Below are positions 50,495-58,541 of a stretch of 64,000 nt of DNA, in pieces. Position 1 is the first letter of the stretch. Each line of letters begins with the position of its first letter. The notes under the pieces were generated by a model. The model saw only the letters and a program-made list of their open reading frames with translations, ran no database searches and was not told the origin of the DNA. Origin of the DNA: Streptomyces kaniharaensis (GTDB taxonomy: Bacteria > Actinomycetota > Actinomycetes > Streptomycetales > Streptomycetaceae); the NCBI RefSeq assembly GCF_009569385.1, contig NZ_WBOF01000001.1:3668001-3732000 (forward strand), in the 5' to 3' direction. The position numbers and the translations under genes are program-made.

Positions 50495-50811
50495 AGCCGA
50501 CAACGCTCCTCCCTCCGGACCGCCGCGTCAAGGACGATCACCCGTACGGAGGGCTCGGCGGCACCTGTCGGTGGTGGACGCCCGGCCGTGCGGGGTGGGC
50601 ATGGTGCGGGCGGCTCCGGATGGGGGATGTCCAGTGGCGGGCGGCGGCAAACGTCGGGCGGGTGGCGCCGGGGATGCGACCGAACGCACTGACGCCCCGT
50701 CATCGGCGATCGCGGTGACGGGGCGTCAGTCTGGTATCGGAACGTCGGGATCGGACGCTCCGGGCTCGTCGGCGGCGGGTGAGGACTCCCGGTCGGAGGC
50801 GCCGCGCTCGG
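50495..50811. other. 317-bp gap without recognised gene
   Basis: The only clear structure is the stem-loop at 50688-50730. The DUF6758 ribosome site lies at the left edge. I see no coding pattern, tRNA or repeat in the rest. Confidence 0.5.
50688..50730 (-). terminator. Terminator downstream of 52-residue protein gene
   Basis: Perfect 15-bp stem (50688-50702 with 50716-50730) and 13-nt loop, 82 bases beyond the minus-strand stop at 50812. Confidence 0.7.
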
Positions 50812-50970
50812 TCAGATGGCCGGGCACGGACGGATGAGCAGGCGCTCGCCGGTGCTGGCGGCGGCCTGGACGAGCTCGCGGACGGTCTCCGCGTCGGCGA
50901 TCAGACGGTCGGTGGCGGAGCCGTTGGCGTCGTCCAGTCGGAGGATCTCGAAGCGCATGGTATGCGTCAT
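50812..50970 (-). CDS. Small hypothetical protein (52 residues)
   Basis: Starts MTHTMRFEILRLDDANGSA and ends with LLIRPCPAI. AAGGAG stands 7 bases before ATG 50970 and a terminator follows, so the short gene looks genuine. Pattern: beta strand, a helix (LIADAETVRELVQAAAS) and a last strand, resembling a compact ferredoxin-like or swapped-hairpin fold. No family name is recognised. It is a monocistronic unit with an unusually A+T-rich upstream region. Confidence 0.7.
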   Translation of the reverse strand: MTHTMRFEILRLDDANGSATDRLIADAETVRELVQAAASTGERLLIRPCPAI

Positions 50971-51349
50971 GGGCGTCTCCTTTTCCGGCCCCGCGGGGCG
51001 GGGCGATTGCGGCTGACTCGGTATCAGCCCTTTCGGGGTCTTCCGGGTCCGGCGGTATGGCCGGATCGGTCGGGTCGTACGTGCGGCGGTCTGCTGCGGC
51101 AAGGGCTCCCCCTGCTTGCCTGGTGCGGCTGGTGCCTCATGGACCACGGTGTCGTGGCGGTGCTTCCGGGCCGTTGCCCGTCCGTAAAGTCCTGGTTTCG
51201 AAGAGTTCGTACCGGCATGGAGGCCGACGATGATTCCCGGACAGAATCAAAGATTACCGTAACTAACGACTTTTGTCCCGTGTCGACGGCGGTCGAACCT
51301 CGAGAAGTGGTTCAGACCACTCCGGGGCCCCTCCGGAATCGCTCCGGAA
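50971..51349. other. 379-bp gap upstream of the small protein gene, with A+T-rich patch
   Basis: Bases about 51185-51285 are strikingly A+T-rich for this genome (runs such as AATCAAAGATTACCGTAACTAACG). This looks like a promoter or protein-binding region for the minus-strand 52-residue gene. No ORF with normal codon bias is present. No certain -35/-10 pair is assigned. Confidence 0.45.
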
Positions 51350-52234
51350 TCAGGCCCAGAAGGCGGCCAGCGCCTCGGCGGTGGCGGCCGGCTGCTCGGC
51401 GTTGGGGGAGTGGCCGGCGTCCTCGACGACCACCCGGCGGGCGCCCAGGCGCTCCGCCATCCGGGTCTGCTCCGGCACCGGCCACGCGTAGTCCCGCACC
51501 CCGGAGAGCACCAGCACGGGCAGTCCGGGCAGCCCGGCCACGGCGGCGGCCAGCTCGTCCACCCGGTCCCGGGCGGCGATCAGATGGCCGCCGGTGACGG
51601 TCAGCGCGCGCGGCACGCCGGCCACCCAGCGGCGGTGCAGGAACTCGGCGACGTCGGCGGACGGGCGCTGCCTCCGGTCGCCGCTGCCCTCGTCCATCTG
51701 CTGCATGACCTGCCAGATCTCCTCCAGGCTCAGCACCGGCAGCGCGTCCAGCAGCAGCTTGGTGCGGGCCGCCTCGGCCGGGTCGATCGCGCCGGGGCCG
51801 GTGGACATCAGCGTCAGCGAGCGCCACGGCAGCGGGCCCTCGGCCCCGGCGGCGAGGACGGCCTCCCGGACCACCTGCCCGCCGAAGGAGTGCCCCAGCA
51901 GGTGCAGCGGCCCGCCGTCGGCCGCCAGCGCCTCGGTGAGCGCCCGGACGTCCGCGCCCAGCGCCTCGACGGCGTACGCGGCCGGATCGTCCGGCCCGCC
52001 GGTCTCGTACTGCCCGCGCTGGTCGACGGCGGTGACCCGGTACCCGGCCGCCGCCAGCGGCTCCAGCAGCGCGACGAAGTCCTCCTTGCTGCCGGTGAAC
52101 CCGGGCACCAGCAGCGCCGACCCCCGCAGCGGCCCGTCCGGCTCCGCCCGCAGCGCCGCGAAGTCGCCCCGCGCGGTCTCCAACCGCAGCGCACGGGCAC
52201 AACGGGGGAGGGTGAGGAACGGCGGCGTGCTCAT
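51350..52234 (-). CDS. Alpha/beta hydrolase
   Basis: 294 residues. Nucleophile Ser in LLGHSFGG, oxyanion region LVPGFTGSKEDF, acid Asp in SGVRDYAWPV and His in EDAGHSPNAEQP complete the triad. A helical cap lies between about residues 145 and 205. No signal peptide. The substrate cannot be deduced; the fold resembles esterases and small-molecule hydrolases. It lies downstream of the helicase gene, separated by a 15-bp terminator, so it is transcribed alone. Confidence 0.92.
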   Translation of the reverse strand: MSTPPFLTLPRCARALRLETARGDFAALRAEPDGPLRGSALLVPGFTGSKEDFVALLEPLAAAGYRVTAVDQRGQYETGGPDDPAAYAVEALGADVRALTEALAADGGPLHLLGHSFGGQVVREAVLAAGAEGPLPWRSLTLMSTGPGAIDPAEAARTKLLLDALPVLSLEEIWQVMQQMDEGSGDRRQRPSADVAEFLHRRWVAGVPRALTVTGGHLIAARDRVDELAAAVAGLPGLPVLVLSGVRDYAWPVPEQTRMAERLGARRVVVEDAGHSPNAEQPAATAEALAAFWA

Positions 52235-52291
52235 GTACGGCTCTCTCCTACGCGCGACTGCCCGGCAACCCCCGAGCCTAGGGCAGAAACG

Positions 52292-52339
52292 CCGGAGGGG
52301 GCGGGCAGACCCACCGCGGGGCCGGCCCGCCCCCTCCGG
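52292..52339. terminator. Terminator after DEAD-box helicase gene
   Basis: Perfect 15-bp stem (52292-52306 with 52325-52339), 18-nt loop. Confidence 0.75.
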
Positions 52340-52350
52340 GGCGGCTCGGG

Positions 52351-54330
52351 TCAGCTCTCCGGGGTGGTCTCCGCAGCGGCGGCGACCTTGCGGGCGCGGG
52401 TGCGGCGGCGCGGGGCCGGGACCTCGGCGGCGGCGTCGGCCTCGGCGGCCGGGGCCTCCGGGGCGCTCTCCGCGGCGGCCTTGGGCTTGCGGGCCCGGGT
52501 CGCCGGCTTCTTCTCGGCCGGCGCGTCCGTGACCGCCTCGACGACGGCCTCCGCCGCCTTGGGCTTGCGCGTCCGGGTACGGCGCGCGGCCGGCTTCTCC
52601 TCGGCCGGGGCCTCGGCGACGGCCTCGGCGGCCGGAACCTCCGCGGCGGCCTCCGCCTTCGGCTTGCGCGTGCGGGTCCGGGTCCGCGCGGCGGGCTTCT
52701 CCTCGGCCGGGGCCTCGGCGAGGGTCTCGGCAGCCGGGGTCTCGACGACCGCGGCCTCGGCCGCGGCACCACCGCGCGAGCGGCGGCGGCGACGGCGCGG
52801 CGCGGCCTCGCCCTCGGCGCCCTCGACGGCCGGAGTCTCGACCTCAGCGGCCTCGACCACGGCAACGGCCTCGCCCTCGGCGCCGACCGTGCTGCCCCGG
52901 CGGGTCCGCCGGCGCTCGCGGGTACGGCGCGGCTTCTCCTCGACCGCCTCGGCGGCGGCAGCGTCGGAGCGCCCGGAGCCGCCGCGCGCGCCGCGGCCGC
53001 GGCCGGAGCGCGCCCCGCGCCCGCCGGTCTCGCCGAGGTCCTCGACCTCCTCCGCGCCGAGCCCGGCCCGGGTCCGCTCCGAACGCGGCAGAACACCCTT
53101 GGTGCCCGGCGCGATCTTCAGCAGCTCGTACAGGTGCGCCGAGGTGGAGTAGGTCTCCTCCGGGTCGTTGAACGGCAGGTCCAGCGCCTTGTTGATCAGC
53201 TGCCAGCGCGGGATGTCGTCCCAGTCGACCAGGGTGACGGCCGTGCCGGAGGCGCCGGCCCGGCCGGTGCGGCCGATCCGGTGCAGGTAGGTCTTCTCGT
53301 CCTCGGGGCACTGGTAGTTGATGACGTGCGTGACGCCCTCGACGTCGATGCCGCGGGCGGCGACGTCGGTGCAGACCAGCACGTCGACCTTGCCGTTGCG
53401 GAAGGCCCGCAGGGCCTGCTCGCGGGCGCCCTGGCCGAGGTCGCCGTGGACGGCGCCGGCCGCGAAGCCGCGCTGGGTCAGCTGGTCGGAGACGTCGGCG
53501 GCGGTGCGCTTGGTCCGGCAGAAGATCATCGCCAGCCCGCGGCCCTCGGCCTGCAGGATGCGCGAGACCATCTCGACCTTGTCCAGCGAGTGCGCGCGGA
53601 AGATGTGCTGCTCGATGTTGGCGACGGTCGAGCCGGTGTCGTCCGGGGCGGTGGCCCGGATGTGGGTGGGCTGGCTCATGTACCGGCGGGCGAGGTTGAT
53701 CACCTGGCCCGGCATGGTGGCCGAGAACAGCAGGGTCTGCCGCTTGGCCGGCAGCATGGTGATGATCTTCTCGACGTCCGGCAGGAAGCCAAGGTCGAGC
53801 ATCTCGTCGGCCTCGTCGAGGACCAGCGCGCGGACCTTGGACAGGTTCAGCTTCTTCTGGCCGGCCAGGTCGAGCAGGCGGCCCGGGGTGCCGACCACGA
53901 TGTCGACGCCCTTGCTGAGCGCCTCGACCTGCGGCTCGTACGCCCGGCCGCCGTAGACGGCGAGCACCCGGACGTCGCGGACCTTGCCGGCGGTCTGCAG
54001 GTCGTTGGTGACCTGGGTGCACAGCTCGCGGGTCGGGACGACGATCAGCGCCTGCGGGGCGTCGGAGAGTTCGTCCTCGGTGGCCCGGCCGGCGTCCACG
54101 TCGGCGCGCACGACGACCCGCTCGATCAGCGGGAGGCCGAAGCCGAGGGTCTTGCCGGTGCCGGTCTTGGCCTGGCCGATGACGTCGTGGCCGGTCAGCG
54201 CGACCGGCAGGGTCATCTCCTGGATCGGGAAGGGGTGGACGATGCCGACGGCCTCCAGGGCCTCGGCGGTCTCCGGGAGGATTCCCAGCTCTCGGAACGT
54301 CGTCTTGATGGGTTCGGCGGTGGTGGACAG
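52351..54330 (-). CDS. DEAD-box RNA helicase with long Ala/Glu/Arg-rich tail
   Basis: 659 residues if translation starts at CTG 54330 (GGAAGAGG 7 bases upstream). The first in-frame ATG (54216) would remove the Q motif (FRELGIL to HPFPIQE), so the CTG start is preferred. Motif I AKTGTGKT at 54-61, DEAD at 172-175, SAT at 203-205, motif VI HRIGRTGRAG. From about residue 415 the protein is a basic/acidic low-complexity tail with repeated EEKPAAR-TRTRKPKAEA units, presumably an RNA-binding extension. Related to CsdA/DeaD/RhlE enzymes in ribosome biogenesis and RNA decay. A long leader suggests post-transcriptional control. Confidence 0.93.
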   Translation of the reverse strand: MSTTAEPIKTTFRELGILPETAEALEAVGIVHPFPIQEMTLPVALTGHDVIGQAKTGTGKTLGFGLPLIERVVVRADVDAGRATEDELSDAPQALIVVPTRELCTQVTNDLQTAGKVRDVRVLAVYGGRAYEPQVEALSKGVDIVVGTPGRLLDLAGQKKLNLSKVRALVLDEADEMLDLGFLPDVEKIITMLPAKRQTLLFSATMPGQVINLARRYMSQPTHIRATAPDDTGSTVANIEQHIFRAHSLDKVEMVSRILQAEGRGLAMIFCRTKRTAADVSDQLTQRGFAAGAVHGDLGQGAREQALRAFRNGKVDVLVCTDVAARGIDVEGVTHVINYQCPEDEKTYLHRIGRTGRAGASGTAVTLVDWDDIPRWQLINKALDLPFNDPEETYSTSAHLYELLKIAPGTKGVLPRSERTRAGLGAEEVEDLGETGGRGARSGRGRGARGGSGRSDAAAAEAVEEKPRRTRERRRTRRGSTVGAEGEAVAVVEAAEVETPAVEGAEGEAAPRRRRRRSRGGAAAEAAVVETPAAETLAEAPAEEKPAARTRTRTRKPKAEAAAEVPAAEAVAEAPAEEKPAARRTRTRKPKAAEAVVEAVTDAPAEKKPATRARKPKAAAESAPEAPAAEADAAAEVPAPRRRTRARKVAAAAETTPES

Positions 54331-54924
54331 GGTGCTGCCTCTTCCGTGTGGAGGGGCCGAGAGCGAGCGGCGGGCGGGCAGCCGCGCGGCTGCGTACGGG
54401 CCGGGACGGCCCTGATACAGCTGCGCGGACGCACAACCGCGACGGTCCCTGCTGCCGGCCGGTGCGCGCGGCCCGTTGCGGGGCGCGTCGCCGGCGGCGT
54501 CGGGGAGGATTCCCGTGAGGGACCTGCGCGGGACCTGAGCCGGGCGGGCGTGGTCTCGGCGGCCCTCGCTCGGCCACTGATGCGGTGCCTAGGCTTGAAG
54601 TCCAAGCCGAGGTCGGAGCCGATCGGCTCTCCGACCGGGCATCCGCGTACGTGAGCCCCCGTGCCTCCGATGCGGACACGTCCGAAGGGGACGGCGCCGC
54701 TGGGAGCGGGCTTGCGCGGGACACCGAGACGGCGGTGACACCGTGCGAACACGACGGGGCTCCGTACCACCATACAGTCAGCCGACGACTCGAACACGTG
54801 ACGCGTCTGACATTGCCCCTGGCAAGGGGCGTGAGACCGGGCGATCCGGGCGGTCACCCGGGTGCGCCGGCCGGCGGACGGTTGGGGTGGGGGAGCCGGC
54901 CGGGCGCGACTAAGGTGGCGGGTC
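54331..54924. promoter_or_regulatory. 594-bp region: long helicase leader and MiaE-like gene promoter
   Basis: A minus-strand TATGGT box at 54769-54774 is the best -10 candidate for the helicase, giving a leader of about 430 bases. Within it GGTCCCT (54444-54450) and AGGGACC (54518-54524) can pair around several smaller GC-rich hairpins. The plus-strand -10 of the next gene is TAAGGT at 54911-54916. No gene is recognised in between. Confidence 0.45.
54911..54916 (+). promoter_or_regulatory. Leaderless -10 box of ferritin-like gene
   Basis: TAAGGT 8 bases before ATG 54925. Confidence 0.6.
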
Positions 54925-55650
54925 ATGGAGACCCATGGTGAGACGCAGGACGCGGCCGGCTCGATCGGGGACTGGGCGAGCTGCTCGGCCGACCCGGGCT
55001 ACCGCGCGGCCGTGCTGGACCTGCTCGGCGCGCTCGCGTACGGCGAGCTGAGCGCCTTCGAGCGGCTCGCCGAGGACGCCAAGCTGGCGCCCGACCTCGC
55101 CGACAAGGCGGCGCTGGCCCGGATGGCCTCCGCCGAGTTCCAGCACTACCAGCGGCTGCACGACCGGCTGGCCGAGATCGGCGCGGACCCGCAGGAGGCG
55201 ATGCGGCCGTTCGTCGAGCCGCTGGAGCTGTTCCACCGGATGACCGCGCCCTCGGACTGGCTGGAGGGCCTGGTCAAGGCCTACGTCGGCGACGCGATCG
55301 CGACCGACTTCTACCGCGAGGTGGCGGTCCGGCTCGACGACGACACCCGCGAGCTGGTCCTCGGCGTCATGTCCGACACCGGCCACGCCCAGTTCGCCGT
55401 CGACAAGGTGCGCCAGGCGATCGAGGCGGACCCGCGGGCCGGCGGCCGGCTGGCGCTGTGGGGCCGGCGGCTGATGGGCGAGGCACTGAGCCAGGCCCAG
55501 CGGGTGGTCGCCGAGCGGGACGCGCTGTCGAACCTGCTGGTCGGCGGCGTCCAGGTGCAGGGCTTCGACCTGGTCGAGGTCGGCAAGATGTTCAACCGGA
55601 TCACCGAGGCGCACACCAAGCGCATGGCCGCCCTCGGCCTGGCCAGCTGA
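54925..55650 (+). CDS. Ferritin-like fold protein, MiaE_2 type
   Basis: 241 residues from ATG 54925. A four-helix ferritin-like domain with likely iron ligands: Glu in YGELSAFERL, ExxH in SAEFQHYQRL, a later Glu in FYREVAVRL and DTGHAQFAV. The family (ferritin-like domain related to tRNA hydroxylase MiaE) is common in actinobacteria next to DEAD-box helicase and TetR genes. A diiron oxygenase role on tRNA is possible but unproven. In-frame starts upstream of the leaderless box are not used. Confidence 0.88.
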   Translation: METHGETQDAAGSIGDWASCSADPGYRAAVLDLLGALAYGELSAFERLAEDAKLAPDLADKAALARMASAEFQHYQRLHDRLAEIGADPQEAMRPFVEPLELFHRMTAPSDWLEGLVKAYVGDAIATDFYREVAVRLDDDTRELVLGVMSDTGHAQFAVDKVRQAIEADPRAGGRLALWGRRLMGEALSQAQRVVAERDALSNLLVGGVQVQGFDLVEVGKMFNRITEAHTKRMAALGLAS

Positions 55651-55654
55651 CCGC

Positions 55655-55981
55655 TCAGGCCGGCCGGTGCCGCCGCTGCGGGCGGTGGGCGCCGGCCCGG
55701 TGCGGGTGGTGCCGGTGCTCCGGGGCCCGCCCGGCGGCCAGGTCGGGCCGGGCCAGCGCCGAGGTGAGCACGGCCGAGGCGACGGCCGAGGCGCCGATCG
55801 TCACCGCCGGGTAGTGCCCGGCCAGGCAGAAGTGCGCGACCACGCCGCCGACCAGCGCCGCCGCCAGGGCCGTGCCGAGCGTCAGCCCGCGGCCCGCCGG
55901 GAAGTAGGCCGGCAGCGCCAGCAACGCGGTCAGGCCCGTGGCCAGGCCGACGACGGCGAAGACGATCGACTCGACCAGCAC
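55655..55981 (-). CDS. Small membrane protein
   Basis: 108 residues from GTG 55981 (GAGG 6 bases upstream). Three hydrophobic segments (SIVFAVVGLATGLTALLAL, GTALAAALVGGVVAHFCLA, AVTIGASAVASAVLTSAL) and a His/Arg-rich cytoplasmic tail (EHRHHPHRAGAHRPQRRH). Hypothetical; convergent with the ferritin-like gene across 4 bases. The His-rich tail could bind metal, which is speculation. Confidence 0.72.
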   Translation of the reverse strand: MLVESIVFAVVGLATGLTALLALPAYFPAGRGLTLGTALAAALVGGVVAHFCLAGHYPAVTIGASAVASAVLTSALARPDLAAGRAPEHRHHPHRAGAHRPQRRHRPA

Positions 55982-56121
55982 GGCCTGCCTCCCCGAGGTG
56001 CGGGCGCGGCCGGACGGACGGCCGCACTGTCGCCGTACCCGCGCACACCCGGCCGTACACCCGGCCGTACACACGACGGTGCCCCGCTCCCTGAGGGGAA
56101 ACGGGGCACCGGGTGAGCAGC

Positions 56122-56349
56122 TCAGGCGGTGCCGAAGCCGACCTTGCGGGCGGCCTGCTCGCCGATCTCCACGTACGCCAGGCGCTCGGCCGGGACGATG
56201 ATGCGGCGGCCGTGCTCGTCGGCCAGCGAGAAGAGCTTCGAAGTGCCCTCCAGCGCCTTGGCGACCGCGCTCTCGACCTCATCGGCAGTCTGCGAGCTCT
56301 CGATCACGATCTCGCGCGGCGCGTTCTGCACGCCGATCTTGACCTCCAC
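56122..56349 (-). CDS. DUF3107 small conserved protein
   Basis: 75 residues from GTG 56349 (GGAGG about 11 bases upstream). Sequence VKIGVQNAPREIVIES, then DEVESAVAKALEG, SLADEHGRRIIVPAERLAYVEIG, the actinobacterial DUF3107 pattern. This is a beta-alpha-beta miniprotein of unknown function that is regularly found beside a TetR gene and this DEAD-box helicase. It lies 132 bases downstream of the TetR gene, perhaps cotranscribed. Confidence 0.9.
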   Translation of the reverse strand: MEVKIGVQNAPREIVIESSQTADEVESAVAKALEGTSKLFSLADEHGRRIIVPAERLAYVEIGEQAARKVGFGTA

Positions 56350-56481
56350 GGCTTCCGTCCCTCCGGGGTTGCAGCCATCCACGCGCGGACACCGGACCGC
56401 CTGGGACAAGCGTTCGCGGCGACCGCGCCGTACGGCTTCACCATAGAGCACGCGATCACCGCGGAGGCGAAGGTCAGCGGA

Positions 56482-57144
56482 TCACCGCTGCTCGGACGAA
56501 CCCTCCGCCGGCTCCATGCCGGGGTGCATCGGGAAGCCCTTCAGGCCGCGCCAGGCAAGGCTGGCGACCAGCCGGGCCGCCTCGTCGCGGGGGATCTCCA
56601 GGCCCTGGGAGAGCCAGTAGCGGGCGGTGATCTGCGCCAGCCCGCAGACGCCGGCGGCGAGCAGCTTGGACTCGGACTCGGGCAGGTCGGTGTCCTCCTG
56701 GATCACCTTGCTGACCAGCGTCGCGCTCGCCTCGGAGGCGCGCTCGACCCGCTCGCGCACGGCCGGCTCGTTGGTCAGGTCCGACTCGAAGACCAGCCGG
56801 AAGGCGCCGGACTCGCCGGAGACGTAGTTGAAGTACGCGTCCATCGTCGCGGCCACGCGCTGCTTGTTGTCAGTGGTGGTGGACAGCGCCTCGCGGGTCG
56901 ACTCGACCAGGGCGTCGCAGTGCTTGTCGAGCAGCGCCAGGTAGAGCTCCAGCTTCCCGGGGAAGTGCTGGTACAGCACCGGCTTGCTGACCCCGGCGCG
57001 GTCGGCGATGTCGTCCATGGCGGCCGCGTGGTAACCCTGCGCGACGAACACCTCCTGGGCGGCACCGAGCAGTTGTTCACGGCGGGCGCTTCGCGGCAGG
57101 CGGGCACCGCGCGGGCGCTCCTGCGCCTCCTGGATGGCCGTCAC
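56482..57144 (-). CDS. TetR/AcrR-family regulator
   Basis: 220 residues from GTG 57144 (AGGAG 4 bases upstream); a GTG at 57156 is possible. The N-terminal helix-turn-helix reads RREQLLGAAQEVFVAQGYHAAAMDDIADRAGVSKPVLYQHFPGK in pieces: the recognition helix is GVSKPVLYQHF. The C-terminal ligand domain is all-helical (YFNYVSGESGAFRLVFESDL, AAGVCGLAQITARYWLSQG). The target is unknown; the divergent hydrolase at 57375 is a possibility given the 230-bp shared region. Confidence 0.93.
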   Translation of the reverse strand: MTAIQEAQERPRGARLPRSARREQLLGAAQEVFVAQGYHAAAMDDIADRAGVSKPVLYQHFPGKLELYLALLDKHCDALVESTREALSTTTDNKQRVAATMDAYFNYVSGESGAFRLVFESDLTNEPAVRERVERASEASATLVSKVIQEDTDLPESESKLLAAGVCGLAQITARYWLSQGLEIPRDEAARLVASLAWRGLKGFPMHPGMEPAEGSSEQR

Positions 57145-57360
57145 GGCGCTCCTCACTTCGGGGTTGTTCGGGGCTGGCTAAGGTGACCGATTCTACTTTT
57201 CGGTAACCGCGTTCGGGTTCGGCGGACGTGAGAAAAGCCCCCGGCCTCCTTGTCAGGAGCCCACAATACGGCGCTGACCTCGGCGTCGGCAGTGGTGCGA
57301 CGAGGCCGACGAGGACTGCGACGGCCGGACTCCCCCCGGGTGCCCCCGGCCGGGGCTCAC

Positions 57361-57366
57361 TACCAT
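57361..57366 (+). promoter_or_regulatory. Leaderless -10 box of hydrolase gene
   Basis: TACCAT 8 bases before ATG 57375. Confidence 0.6.
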
Positions 57367-57374
57367 CGTCCACC

Positions 57375-58277
57375 ATGAGCAGCGCTGAGCAGCAGATACG
57401 GACGGTCGAGGTCCCCGGTGCGGTGGTCGCGGTGCACCGCCCGGCCGGCGAGGGCGGGGCGGACGGGCGCGAGCCCGGGCTGTTCGTGCACGGGCTCGGC
57501 GGCTCGGCCGGCAACTGGACGGCCCTCATGGACCTGCTCGCCGACCGGATCGACGGCGAGGCGGTCGACCTGCCCGGCTTCGGCGCCTCCGCGCCGCCCG
57601 CCGACGGCAACCTCAGCCTCTCCGGCCACGTCCGCGCGGTGATCGGCTACCTGGAGGCCTCCGGGCGCGGGCCGGTGCACCTGTTCGGCAACTCGCTCGG
57701 CGGCGCGGTCGCCGTCCGGCTCGCCGCGCTCCGCCCCGACCTGGTCCGCAGCCTCACCCTGGTCTCGCCCGCGCTGCCCGAGCTGGCGCCGCAGCGCAGC
57801 GCCTGGCCGACCGTGCTGCTCGCGATGCCCGGGGTGCCCGCGCTGATGCGCCGGCTCCCGGCGAACCGGCGCGGTCCGGAGCAGGCCGCCGACGGCCTGC
57901 TCCGGCTGGTCTACGGGGACCCGGACGGGCTGTCCGCCGCCACCCGGGCCGAGGCGGTGGCCGAGTACCGGCGCCGGCTGACGGTGCCGTACGCGATGCA
58001 GGCGCTGGTCGGCTCCGCGCGCGGGATCGTCTCGGCGTACACCGAGCGCGGCGACCAGGCACTGTGGCGGCAGGCCGCGCAGGTCGAGGCGCCGGTGCTG
58101 CTGGTGTACGGGCTGCGCGACAAGCTGGTCTCGTACCGCTCGGCGCGGCGGGCCTGCGCGGCCTTCGCGGACGCCCGGCTGCTGGTGCTGCCCGAGTCGG
58201 GGCACGTGGCGATGATGGAGCACCCCGAGCAGGTGGCGCGCGAGGTGCGGGAGCTGCTCGGCGGCGACGGCCGGTAA
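57375..58277 (+). CDS. Alpha/beta hydrolase
   Basis: 300 residues from ATG 57375. HG oxyanion motif FVHGLGGSAGNW, nucleophile Ser in LFGNSLGG, Asp in VYGLRDKLVS, His in ESGHVAMMEHP. The cap region includes a run of Arg and Pro (PALMRRLPANRRGPEQ). It resembles lipases and meta-cleavage hydrolases; the substrate is unknown. It stands between a TetR gene pointing away and the glycosyltransferase operon, separated from the latter by 264 bases without genes. Confidence 0.93.
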   Translation: MSSAEQQIRTVEVPGAVVAVHRPAGEGGADGREPGLFVHGLGGSAGNWTALMDLLADRIDGEAVDLPGFGASAPPADGNLSLSGHVRAVIGYLEASGRGPVHLFGNSLGGAVAVRLAALRPDLVRSLTLVSPALPELAPQRSAWPTVLLAMPGVPALMRRLPANRRGPEQAADGLLRLVYGDPDGLSAATRAEAVAEYRRRLTVPYAMQALVGSARGIVSAYTERGDQALWRQAAQVEAPVLLVYGLRDKLVSYRSARRACAAFADARLLVLPESGHVAMMEHPEQVAREVRELLGGDGR

Positions 58278-58541
58278 CGGCCCGGCTCACACCGAGGTCA
58301 CGCGCTTTCACTCGTTCAGGTGGCAACCAGGCATGTGACCGATGGAGCCCCGTGGGCCGGTCCTACCTTTCTGCTGCCGGACCGAACAGGTGTGGGGGGA
58401 GAGCCGCAGACGCCGGACCACTTGGCACGTGGGTAGCAAGGCGTACGGCCCCGCGACTCCGGTGGCCCCTTCGCGGGGTGGCAACCGCGGTCCCCTGGCG
58501 GGCAAGACAAGAGGGGCAGCAACCAGCAGAGGAGGTCTTCC

